Assembly: GCA_017656135.1 (NCBI GenBank)
Contig: JACDOJ010000003.1
Span: 57,788-121,787 of the forward strand
Source of the DNA: Bacillota bacterium
GTDB lineage: Bacteria > Bacillota > UBA5301
DNA length: 64,000 nt
Direction of reading: 5' to 3'
Shown here: positions 52,511 through 59,629 of the stretch, piece after piece
Layout of the letters: every line of letters begins with the position of its first letter
Numbering within the stretch: position 1 is the stretch's first letter
Notes under the pieces: generated by a model
What the model was told of the DNA's origin: nothing
Database searches by the model: none
What the model saw: only the letters and a program-made list of their open reading frames with translations
Translations under genes and position numbers: made by a program

Positions 52511-53871
52511 ATGACCAGGGTTCCTTCTTTGGCGTCAACCACCTGAAGAACCTGTTCCTCTTCGCCGGTTTCGGCGTTGAGGTATACTAGGTAGGTTTCG
52601 CCGTTTAAAGTACTCTTGACCTCCCAACAGAGAACCTCGGCCAAGGTCGGCAAGGGAATCAACGCTAAGGTCACTTTTTCCACTTGGAGCCTAGGGTTAA
52701 CCATCCGCCTGGCCTCTTCAGCTGTAATTTTAGGCTCTGGAAAATCCCTGTCCCGGTGAGCCATGTAATATTGGAAGGCGTCGAAACCAATGACCTCACC
52801 GTTATCTAAGGCGACCTTCACCTTAACTTGATCAGGATAAACTACTACCCCATCCTCTTTGTTTACGTAGACTATTACCGCTGACCCTTCTCCCTGAACC
52901 TGGTAGCTGGGGATCATGTCTTCAAAGCCCCGGTCCGCTAGAAACTTTTTGGCGATGTCTTTGGCCCGGTTGAGGTCAATGGTGGTCTCACCGATGGACC
53001 TGGTGGTCAAAAAAGAAATCACCTGGCCGCCTTGCCGGCTGACATTGATGTCGGCCCTGATGTTTCTGCCGCTGCCTTGGGGCTCCACCACCACGTGATA
53101 GGCCGGGATGCGACCCTCGACTTTCCCCCTGGTTTTCACGTTCATCTGTTCAGCGCGTTGGAAACTCACAAACCGACGGGCTGCCTCCTCAGCCTGGTTT
53201 TCATCTATGTTCCCACCTTCTAACCCTTTTGGCTTGACGTTCAGCACGTGATCAGAGAAAGGACCGTCATAAATCAGAGTCGGGTACTGGACCATCTGTT
53301 TGTCGATACGGTCGAAGAAGGTGTTGATGCTCCTATCCGCCGATTCCTGCACCTGGCGCCTGGTGTTCTGGACCATCTCTCCCCAGCGATTAGCCAGTTG
53401 ATCCACGGTTTCATCCTGGGCTTGGTGCAGTTGGGTGCTGAGGTAGGCCGCCTCTTCCCGGAGTCTGCCCAGCTTCTCCCACTGCTGGTCGGTGGTGGGT
53501 CTTCCTTTAGCCAGCTGCCTGGCCAGGCTGTAGGCATAGTCCCCCAATTGAGTGAGAAACTGAGAGGTGCGGCTCAGTGTCGGGTGCTCGATAGGAATGT
53601 TGTCCAAGTTGGACTTGGCGATATTGGACTGCCGCCACAGATCGGTTAGGTTAATAATGTTTTCTCTGGGTGAGGCGGAAACCAGGCTCTTGGCGGCGGT
53701 CACCTGGGCCCCCTCTACCGCACTGATCAGTTGGTAAAAAGACTGCTGATATTGATTGGAGAGGTAATTCTCCAACCGCTGCCTGGCGGTGTACTGGGAA
53801 TAGCCCCAAAAACCTACGGCAGCAATTAGTATCAAGCTTACCAGCAAAACAGGCCAGTTCTTCTCCATCAA
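52507..53871 (-). CDS. ypeB: Germination protein YpeB
   Basis: 454 aa. One N-terminal membrane helix (about 8-24), a YpeB-specific helical region (NYLSNQYQQSFYQLISAVEGAQ), and C-terminal PepSY-like repeats (about 230-440) match YpeB. In Bacillus YpeB is needed for localisation and stability of the cortex-lytic enzyme SleB in the spore inner membrane. It follows sleB by 23 bases, the usual sleB-ypeB order. Confidence 0.95.
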   Translation of the reverse strand: MMEKNWPVLLVSLILIAAVGFWGYSQYTARQRLENYLSNQYQQSFYQLISAVEGAQVTAAKSLVSASPRENIINLTDLWRQSNIAKSNLDNIPIEHPTLSRTSQFLTQLGDYAYSLARQLAKGRPTTDQQWEKLGRLREEAAYLSTQLHQAQDETVDQLANRWGEMVQNTRRQVQESADRSINTFFDRIDKQMVQYPTLIYDGPFSDHVLNVKPKGLEGGNIDENQAEEAARRFVSFQRAEQMNVKTRGKVEGRIPAYHVVVEPQGSGRNIRADINVSRQGGQVISFLTTRSIGETTIDLNRAKDIAKKFLADRGFEDMIPSYQVQGEGSAVIVYVNKEDGVVVYPDQVKVKVALDNGEVIGFDAFQYYMAHRDRDFPEPKITAEEARRMVNPRLQVEKVTLALIPLPTLAEVLCWEVKSTLNGETYLVYLNAETGEEEQVLQVVDAKEGTLVI

Positions 53872-53894
53872 TCATCTCTCCCCTTCAATTTAGA

Positions 53895-54629
53895 CTAGCG
53901 AGCGAAGACGTGGTTCCCAATCCGGGCCACAATCTGTCGGGACCAAACCCAGGGGTTCACCGGTTTAGCTGGATTCCAGAAGTAGATAGCCCCATAGGTA
54001 GGATCCCAGCCGTTTAAGGCATCCCGGGCTGCCCGGACTGACTCGGAGGTAGGAGAGCGCCGCCAGATTAGACCGTTGGAAACCGATTCAAAGGCAAATG
54101 GTTGGTAAATCACTCCCGCGAGTGAGTTGGGGAAGCGAGGGTCTTCCACTCTGTTAAGAATAACGGCAGCTACCGCCACTTTTCCGATGTAGGGCTCAGC
54201 TTCTGCTTCACCATTTACCACTCTGGCCAAGAGCGAGAGGTCGTCCCGGCGGGAAACAGCACCGGTGCTGGCCGTCGTGGCTTGGGGGCGAGCAGCCGTC
54301 CCCCCTCTACCGACGGGGAATCCCAACGCCTGCCAGGTCTGAGGCCCCACAATTCCGTCTACCCTTAAACCGTTCCGGCTCTGAAACAACCGCACGGCTG
54401 CATAGGTTTGGGCTCCGTAGATTCCATCAATGGGTCCGTCGTAGTAGCCCCACTGCTTTAAGCGGGCTTGCACATCGTAGACATGGGCTTTATAAGGACT
54501 GCCCCAGTAGAGAGTGGGTCTCGTCTGGGCCAAAGTCTGGAGGGGTTCCTGATTAACTGTGGCGAGCAGCGTGAGCACGCCGAGAAAGAATAGAATCCAT
54601 TTGAAAGCACTACCTTTAAGAGCACGCAT
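53895..54629 (-). CDS. sleB: Spore cortex-lytic enzyme SleB
   Basis: 244 aa. A signal peptide (about 8-30), a PG_binding_1 domain (about 47-105, VYDVQARLKQWGYYDGPIDGIYG), and a Hydrolase_2/SleB lytic transglycosylase domain (about 128-243, LLARVVNGEAEAEPYIGKVAVAAVILNRV, with the catalytic Glu in NGEAE). It degrades muramic-lactam cortex peptidoglycan at germination. Synthesis in the forespore under SigG is established in Bacillus, and a candidate promoter is at 54665-54694. Confidence 0.96.
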   Translation of the reverse strand: MRALKGSAFKWILFFLGVLTLLATVNQEPLQTLAQTRPTLYWGSPYKAHVYDVQARLKQWGYYDGPIDGIYGAQTYAAVRLFQSRNGLRVDGIVGPQTWQALGFPVGRGGTAARPQATTASTGAVSRRDDLSLLARVVNGEAEAEPYIGKVAVAAVILNRVEDPRFPNSLAGVIYQPFAFESVSNGLIWRRSPTSESVRAARDALNGWDPTYGAIYFWNPAKPVNPWVWSRQIVARIGNHVFAR

Positions 54630-54664
54630 CCTGAGTCACCTCAAATTAGTGTTTACAGCACTTA

Positions 54665-54694
54665 TAGTCTCCGTAACCCAGGATAGGCTTATGC
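54665..54694 (-). promoter_or_regulatory. Weak candidate forespore promoter of sleB-ypeB
   Basis: GCATA (54690-54694) matches the sigma-G -35. Eighteen bases later GAGACTA (54665-54671) only partly fits the -10 (CATNNTA). It lies 36 bases upstream of the sleB start. Confidence 0.35.
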
Positions 54695-54720
54695 TTCATA
54701 TAATTTCCAAAGGAAGGACA

Positions 54721-54751
54721 AAAGAAAACCCCCCGGGTTCTCCCGTGGGGT
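54721..54751 (-). terminator. Terminator after tRNA-Asn
   Basis: ACCCCaCGGG / CCCGgGGGGT form a GC-rich hairpin (54728-54751) on the minus strand, followed by TTTTCTTTTG. It lies about 20 bases after the tRNA 3' end. Confidence 0.8.
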
Positions 54752-54771
54752 ACAGTCTTTAGATATAAAAT

Positions 54772-54846
54772 TGGCTCCCCGGGCTGGACTCGAACCAGCA
54801 ACCACCCGGTTAACAGCCGGGTGCTCTACCATTGAGCTACCGAGGA
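54772..54846 (-). tRNA. tRNA-Asn (anticodon GTT)
   Basis: 75 bases with encoded CCA. The acceptor TCCTCGG / CCGGGGA, discriminator G, D-arm TAGCTCAATGGTAGAGC, anticodon loop CTGTTAA and T-arm GGTTCGAGTCC fold cleanly. It has its own promoter (54877-54905) and terminator. Confidence 0.96.
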
Positions 54847-54876
54847 GCGAATTCGTTTATCTCAGTCACATTTGTT

Positions 54877-54905
54877 ATTTTACATAGGCAGCCCCCATTT
54901 GTCAA
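54877..54905 (-). promoter_or_regulatory. Sigma-A promoter of tRNA-Asn
   Basis: A perfect TTGACA (54900-54905) and TAAAAT (54877-54882) are 17 bases apart on the minus strand, 30 bases before the tRNA 5' end. Confidence 0.8.
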
Positions 54906-54926
54906 CGTTTTTCCCCTAAAAATTTT

Positions 54927-55847
54927 TCACCGTATTTTGCCAGCTACCAGCGAGCAACAGCCCCGGAAATATTGAACAGTATACCCCATTTCCCTGGCGT
55001 ATTCAATAGTTTGGGGTGAGGCGTAGGCGATGCCATCGACACCGGCATCCACAGCCAGCTTCTCATAGTAGGTTTTCCGGTCACCTGCTGGGCGGGCGCA
55101 ACCCAGCAGCAGGCTACGGCCTTCCAGTTGACACCGAGCCGCATCTAAAAGCCTTTTAACCTCCTCCGGCTCAGGAGGAGCTAACCCACTCATTCTTGAG
55201 CCTGGCAGCGGCGTCAGTATCACCAAGACCAGACCGGGGACGGGGTAGCCCGAAACCCACTGGATGGCCCTCTCTTCCCCAGCCCCGATGCGGCCGAAGT
55301 TCAGACCGGCCACCACGTGAGGCACTACCGTCAACCCTTCAGCGCAGAGACAGTCCAGGGCCTGAAGGTAATCTTGGGCTTTGTAGGGCAAGCCGTAGAC
55401 CTTAGAGACAGTTTCAGCATCGCCGATTAAATCCAAAAGAACCTGGTCTACGCCGACCCTCTTGAGTTCGGTGGCAGTTTGCTTATTAACCAGCCCGGTG
55501 TGAACCACTACCTTCAGACCGGCCTCTTTGAGGGCAGCTATTTCCGAAAGTTTGGCCTTAAGGGGGACTCTGCCGCGAGAGTCGGCTCCACCGCTCACCA
55601 GTACCCCCAGGCTTTTTTGGGCCACGAGTTTAGGAACGAGGCTGGCCAAGGCCCCCGGCTCACTGACATCCAGCATGTTTTTAATGAGACGCCGCCCACA
55701 GTGAGCGCAGTTCAAAGCGCACCTATCACCGGTAACACTGACCGCCACGAAGTCGGTGGGGCTGTTGCGGAAGCCCGAACCGCTGTCATACTTCTTGGCC
55801 GAGGGAGCAGCGACCCAAAGCGTCTTTTGGAGGCTGACCTTTACCAC
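54927..55847 (-). CDS. Radical SAM protein, probable subunit of a split (LipS1/LipS2-type) lipoyl synthase
   Basis: 306 aa. The radical SAM motif CALNCAHC (Cys 43, 47, 50) is N-terminal. Further cysteines occur near residue 250 (LLLGCARPAG) and at 297-298 (RGCC) and could bind an auxiliary Fe-S cluster. Lipoyl synthesis requires a sacrificial auxiliary cluster as sulfur donor. In archaea and some bacteria two radical SAM proteins, LipS1 and LipS2, replace LipA and are encoded beside an unusual lipoate ligase and a GcvH-like carrier, as here. The GTG start overlaps the upstream radical SAM stop and follows AGGAG. It is last in the operon. Numbering within the pair and the reaction are inferred. 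Confidence 0.75.
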   Translation of the reverse strand: MVKVSLQKTLWVAAPSAKKYDSGSGFRNSPTDFVAVSVTGDRCALNCAHCGRRLIKNMLDVSEPGALASLVPKLVAQKSLGVLVSGGADSRGRVPLKAKLSEIAALKEAGLKVVVHTGLVNKQTATELKRVGVDQVLLDLIGDAETVSKVYGLPYKAQDYLQALDCLCAEGLTVVPHVVAGLNFGRIGAGEERAIQWVSGYPVPGLVLVILTPLPGSRMSGLAPPEPEEVKRLLDAARCQLEGRSLLLGCARPAGDRKTYYEKLAVDAGVDGIAYASPQTIEYAREMGYTVQYFRGCCSLVAGKIR

Positions 55848-56905
55848 GCGAGCTGCTCCTTTATCTCCGCTATATCCGACGGCTCAGGGGGAAAGGGAAA
55901 GTTGCGAATGGCCTCTGACGGTCTTTCATTGCCGTAGGGCCGGTTGCAGGCATACCGGCACGTCTTTCCGGGACAGCCAGAAGTCAAAAAAGCCTCTCCC
56001 TCCTCAATTACCTCGGCCAGGTCCGGGTAGCCAAAATCAGTGATTTTACCCTCAGAAAAAGTCATCTTCTGGGCTGTGTGCCCGCGCTCATTAATCAAGT
56101 ATCTGGCCAGCTGAATCCGGCGGTACTGACCTAACGGGGGCTGAAGATGGGCAGCCAAAGCACTTCCTGGCTCCGGGAAGAAGCTGAACAAGTGAGTGTG
56201 GGCACCTTGGTCTTGAGCTTCTTGAATCACCCGCACCATCTCCTCTTCACTCTCTCCCAGCCCCACAATCAGGTGGATTCCCACTTTAAAGGGCCCGAAG
56301 ACCTGGACAGCGGTCTCCACAGCCTGCCAGAATCGTTCCCAGCGGTGAGGGCCTTTAACACCCTCTCCCCGGTGCCTGGCGAAAAGCTGGGGAGTGGCAG
56401 CATCGATGGCGATTCCGCACCTGTCGGCACCGGCATCTTTGATGGCCGTAAGGCTACCCTCAAGGTCAGCCATGGCCGAAGGGGCCACGAGGGCACTGAT
56501 GGACAAGTCGGTTTCCCCTTTAAAACGCCGCACCAGCTCCACCGTATCCTGAAGGGCCTTAGGGTGAGTGAGCATGGAGATGCAAACCCGCTCCAGAGAG
56601 TGAGGATGGTTCTCAACCTGTCTCAACACAGTTTCCAAAGGATAAACCGGCCACCTGACCCTGATAAAGGTCCGACCAGAGCTAGGAACCAGCCTCTCTT
56701 GGGCCAGGCCGCAGTAACTGCACCGCCCTCTACAGCCATCTTCATAGGTGAGAAGCAGGTTCAGACAGCGGAGCTCAGCCCCTCGGTAAAAACGGCCGGG
56801 CTTAAGACCGATGGTCATAGCAGCAGCCAAACTGGTCTGGATGTACTCTGGGCTTTCTATTTTGCGGTCTTGAGGGATTGGGTTAACCCCCACTTGCGGT
56901 CTCAC
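55841..56905 (-). CDS. Radical SAM protein, probable second subunit of a split lipoyl synthase
   Basis: 354 aa. The motif CRGRCSYC (Cys 58, 62, 65) precedes a TIM-barrel core (SMLTHPKALQDTVELV, HLIVGLGESEEEMV). A C-terminal cysteine cluster, CPGKTCRYAC (Cys 311, 316, 320), followed by NRPYGNE, is a likely auxiliary Fe-S site. Overlap with the ligase gene upstream (23 bases) and with the other radical SAM gene downstream (7 bases) indicates coupled translation. The start is uncertain (GTG 56905, or an in-frame GTG 12 bases later). It probably inserts sulfur into a carrier-bound octanoyl chain together with its partner. Biotin-synthase-like activity is an alternative. Confidence 0.77.
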   Translation of the reverse strand: MRPQVGVNPIPQDRKIESPEYIQTSLAAAMTIGLKPGRFYRGAELRCLNLLLTYEDGCRGRCSYCGLAQERLVPSSGRTFIRVRWPVYPLETVLRQVENHPHSLERVCISMLTHPKALQDTVELVRRFKGETDLSISALVAPSAMADLEGSLTAIKDAGADRCGIAIDAATPQLFARHRGEGVKGPHRWERFWQAVETAVQVFGPFKVGIHLIVGLGESEEEMVRVIQEAQDQGAHTHLFSFFPEPGSALAAHLQPPLGQYRRIQLARYLINERGHTAQKMTFSEGKITDFGYPDLAEVIEEGEAFLTSGCPGKTCRYACNRPYGNERPSEAIRNFPFPPEPSDIAEIKEQLAW

Positions 56906-57986
56906 CCTTTCCGGAAAAAAACTTCTTGGCCTCTTGGAATAGGTGCAGAAAATCTTCGGGAGTCACACCCGGTATCTCTGCCTTTCGGAAAAACTCTTGA
57001 ATCACTTCAGAGATGGTTTCTTGTTCATAAGGAAGGTCCTTAAGACGGCTCTCCAGGTCCAAGATCGCCCTCGGCGGAATACAGAAAAAGTCGCCGGTAA
57101 TCAGGGCCTGTTTAATCCGTTTAGCCGGCACATTGACACTCACTGCCAAGTTAATAAGACCACCCGGTGTCTTGCGCATGGCTGTAACCATGCTGGTCGC
57201 GGTCTTTTTGCGAATCTGGTAGACCCAGTCCGCTGAGGCATAATAGGGTGCGAGCTTCCGGTAGCAGGCCTTTTCCTGGGCAGAGAAATCACCGGGGACG
57301 AACTGGATACCCAAAATCTTTCTGAAACCATTTAGTATAGCCTGCTTGATGACGGGTCTTGGGGGTATCTCCCCAAGCTCCCAAGCCAGGCAGGTCACCC
57401 GCTCTTTGGTGCTAGAAACCGCCTTATCCTTGAGCTTTTCCGCAGGGATCTTGAGAGAGCGGACCATTGTCTCCACATCCAAATCCACCAAGAGCGACCC
57501 GTGAAAAAGCAGGGCATCACCTAAATCGGTTCCACCGGTGCCGGAGATCTTCCGACCCCCAACCTCTATATCGTTTTTCGGTCGGAACCTGGCCTCGACC
57601 CCCAACTCCTTCAGGCCTGCGGCCACAGCCCGGCAACAGACCTCAAACAAGGCCCGCCGGTCCCAGGGCAAAGCGGGATCATCCCTCTTGGCCACCAGCT
57701 CCCACCCGACCTGGGATTCATCCTCATAGATGGCGCCGCCGCCGGTTAAGCGCCGGTTAACCTCCAAGCCGTGTTGGCGACAGTAGGCCAGGTTGACCTC
57801 CTGCTCTACATCTTGGTGGAAACCTACCAGCACAGCACGGGGCCGAAATTCCTCGAACCGAAAGAGGGGTTCACCCTCTGTTTGACTCATCACTTCCAGC
57901 AGAGCGGCATCCCAGGCCATATTTTCATGAGCCCGCAGGTGCCCTGGGTCAATCAATCGCCAGGTGGATCCGGTCTTAGCTCCCAA
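56883..57986 (-). CDS. Lipoate-protein ligase with C-terminal accessory domain
   Basis: 367 aa. The biotin/lipoate ligase domain (about 1-225) has the binding motif RRLTGGG (78-84), KNDIEVGGRKISGTGG with the catalytic Lys near 146, and FHGSLLVDLD. A C-terminal segment (about 235-350, FRKILGIQFVPGDFSAQE, GGLINLAVSVN) resembles the LplB/accessory domain. It should attach lipoate or octanoate to a protein lysine using ATP, and the adjacent GcvH-like protein is the obvious acceptor. The TTG at 57986 follows AGGAGG by seven bases. It resembles the sLpl(AB) ligases of sulfur-oxidiser lipoate clusters. Confidence 0.85.
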   Translation of the reverse strand: MGAKTGSTWRLIDPGHLRAHENMAWDAALLEVMSQTEGEPLFRFEEFRPRAVLVGFHQDVEQEVNLAYCRQHGLEVNRRLTGGGAIYEDESQVGWELVAKRDDPALPWDRRALFEVCCRAVAAGLKELGVEARFRPKNDIEVGGRKISGTGGTDLGDALLFHGSLLVDLDVETMVRSLKIPAEKLKDKAVSSTKERVTCLAWELGEIPPRPVIKQAILNGFRKILGIQFVPGDFSAQEKACYRKLAPYYASADWVYQIRKKTATSMVTAMRKTPGGLINLAVSVNVPAKRIKQALITGDFFCIPPRAILDLESRLKDLPYEQETISEVIQEFFRKAEIPGVTPEDFLHLFQEAKKFFSGKGETASGG

Positions 57987-58025
57987 AGTGGTTCCTCCTA
58001 ACTCAAGGATTCGGCTTCTCCAGTT

Positions 58026-58445
58026 TCAAGCGTTTCGCGCCAGTTCCGCCTCAAACCACTCGCTAAACTCAGGGGTACCGGGTTTCAGCAGGTTACTGAG
58101 CTCCTTCAAATCCTCGAATTTGATTTTGACCATCCACCCTTCACCGTAAGGATCCGCATTTATTGGGGATGGATCATCCTCCAGTCTGGTGTTGACCGCC
58201 GTAATCACGCCGGAAACCGGGGCGTAAACTTGGCCCACCCACTTACCGGACTCTATAGAGGCAAAGGGCTTTCCTTGAGCGACAACCTTTCCGAGAGGAG
58301 GTGCCTGGAAAAACAAAATCTCCCCGGCGATCTGCTGAACATAGTCAGTGGCACCGACAGTGACTTCAGCACCGTCTACTCGGGCCCAAAAGTGGTTCCT
58401 CTCATAATAGAGCTCTTCCGGAAACTCATAACCAGCGATTTGCAT
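58026..58445 (-). CDS. GcvH-like lipoyl carrier protein (LbpA-type)
   Basis: 139 aa from ATG 58445, which follows AAAGGAGG. It has the GcvH fold: YYERNHFWARVDGAEVTVGATDYVQQIAGEI, then the lipoylation site FASIESGKWVGQVYAPVSG with Lys 68. The SGKW context differs from the SVKAAS context of classical glycine-cleavage H proteins and resembles LbpA proteins, whose lipoate carries sulfur intermediates for the sHdr complex. No gcvT or gcvP is nearby. It sits between the DsrE-F-H genes and its ligase, supporting a sulfur-linked role, which is inference. Confidence 0.85.
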   Translation of the reverse strand: MQIAGYEFPEELYYERNHFWARVDGAEVTVGATDYVQQIAGEILFFQAPPLGKVVAQGKPFASIESGKWVGQVYAPVSGVITAVNTRLEDDPSPINADPYGEGWMVKIKFEDLKELSNLLKPGTPEFSEWFEAELARNA

Positions 58446-58465
58446 CAAAATCCTCCTTTGATCCT

Positions 58466-58759
58466 CTATAACCACGGTACAACCTTGTGCTTCACAACCA
58501 GGTCCACAAAGCCGTCGTAACCCACGGTCTTCAGCTCCGTTAGGATCTTGGTGATTCCCCGGGCCCTCAGGTCCTCCTCCAGCACGTAGATTTCCACATC
58601 CTTGGCGGCCTTCCTCAAGGTCTCCTCCAACGGCGAACCCTGTTTAGCTCCGTAAACCCCGTCTTCGTATAGCAGGATGGCTGAGCCGGGCGCTGCCACT
58701 TGCAGACAGGTGCTTAAAGCCGTTGATCTGTAGGGTGAATCGTTGACCATGAAGAGCAT
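58466..58759 (-). CDS. DsrH/TusB-family sulfur relay protein
   Basis: About 97 aa from ATG 58759 (GGGG nine bases upstream; a TTG at 58768 is less likely). ILLYEDGVYGAKQGSP, YVLEEDLRARGI and DGFVDLVVKHKVVPWL match TusB/DsrH closely. A Cys at residue 18 lies where the conserved Cys of DsrH sits, and E. coli TusB lacks it. DsrE2F2H2 or TusBCD hexamers accept and pass persulfide sulfur. All three subunits are encoded in a row here. Confidence 0.88.
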   Translation of the reverse strand: MLFMVNDSPYRSTALSTCLQVAAPGSAILLYEDGVYGAKQGSPLEETLRKAAKDVEIYVLEEDLRARGITKILTELKTVGYDGFVDLVVKHKVVPWL

Positions 58760-58774
58760 GTCTTTCAACCCCGC

Positions 58775-59140
58775 TTAGAAAGATAAAACGATCTCAAAAT
58801 CGGCAAAAAGGGAGGCCAGATTCTCCCGATTCACAGGTTCCAGCCCCCCAATCAGTTCGGCAAGGGACAACCCTCTCTCCTGCAAGGACATCCTATCCAC
58901 ATATATTTTCCCCAACTCACAATCGGACTGTAAAGAAGCCAGGGCTTGATCCAGAGGACTCATGTTTAAGGCGGAAGGATCTTGCCCGGCCAGAGCCCAG
59001 AAAACTCCATCTTCCATAAGGACCAGGGAGACATCAGCTTGGAAGGCGGCAAGTCCTAAGACACTCCGGAAGCCTTCAGCAGTATAGCTGCTCCCGTAAG
59101 GAGCTTTGCGAAACAACACCAGTATTCTTTTACTCCTCAT
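58775..59140 (-). CDS. DsrF/TusC-family sulfur relay protein
   Basis: 121 aa. RILVLFRKAPYGSSYTAEGFRSVLGLAAFQADVSLVLMEDGVFWAL is typical of DsrF/TusC, the structural subunit of the DsrEFH/TusBCD hexamer. YVDRMSLQERGLSLAEL aligns with the later strand-helix region. It lies 14 bases after dsrE and 15 before dsrH. The only cysteine (Cys near residue 93) is not at a known active position, as expected for DsrF. Confidence 0.87.
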   Translation of the reverse strand: MRSKRILVLFRKAPYGSSYTAEGFRSVLGLAAFQADVSLVLMEDGVFWALAGQDPSALNMSPLDQALASLQSDCELGKIYVDRMSLQERGLSLAELIGGLEPVNRENLASLFADFEIVLSF

Positions 59141-59154
59141 CCTTCAGGCCACCT

Positions 59155-59508
59155 TTAATCCCCAAAAGTTACAAACCGGTCGGCACAGGCAATGAACTCA
59201 GAAAGTCGACCTAAACCCATCATCCGAATCCAGTCCGCCTTAATGTTTTGGGTCAGACCCCTGAACCGAGCACCAGCCGTACAAACAACCAACTCCACTC
59301 CTTGTTCGGCGATTTCCTGCCACATCTCGCCCAGGCTTCTCTCACCTGGAGGATTGATACCTTGGTTGGCAACATTCACTCCATCCATGTAGAAGAAAAC
59401 CCCGCAAATTTCGTGTCCTTTGGCCAGGGCCGCTTTCACAAAGTGATACGCCGAATCACTGGCCTGGTGCTGGTAGGGACCTTCCAAAACTAGGACCCCG
59501 ATTTTCAC
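59155..59508 (-). CDS. DsrE/TusD-family sulfur relay protein
   Basis: 117 aa. IGVLVLEGPYQHQASDSAYHFVKAAL, FFYMDGVNVAN and ELVVCTAGARFRGL match DsrE/TusD. The active cysteine is Cys 76, equivalent to the persulfide-carrying Cys of DsrE. The GTG start follows GGGGGTGGG. It is the first gene of the minus-strand operon and diverges from the ArsR-TusA gene, which is the likely donor of sulfur and regulator of transcription. Confidence 0.88.
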   Translation of the reverse strand: MKIGVLVLEGPYQHQASDSAYHFVKAALAKGHEICGVFFYMDGVNVANQGINPPGERSLGEMWQEIAEQGVELVVCTAGARFRGLTQNIKADWIRMMGLGRLSEFIACADRFVTFGD

Positions 59509-59578
59509 CTTCCCACCCCCAACTCGCCGGATACTTCATTTTCGTTAATATCTTCTTTTACGCCTACTTTTGTCCTGG

Positions 59579-59608
59579 TTGACTGGTATAAATTGGGGTT
59601 GATAAAAT
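59579..59608 (+). promoter_or_regulatory. Candidate promoter of the ArsR-TusA gene
   Basis: TTGACT (59579-59584) and TAAAAT (59603-59608) are 18 bases apart, with GGGGGGG as a ribosome site from 59618. The 121-base divergent region must also contain the opposite promoter and any ArsR operator, neither of which is evident by eye. Confidence 0.5.
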
Positions 59609-59629
59609 GTTTCTGTAGGGGGGGTTCTT

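Noticed and set aside
56147-57043. 298-codon plus-strand open frame
   Set aside because: It lies opposite a radical SAM gene and the lipoate ligase, with no recognisable motif.
58026-58445. Plain glycine-cleavage H protein
   Set aside because: There are no gcvT/gcvP genes nearby, the lipoyl lysine flanks differ, and the neighbours are sulfur-relay genes.
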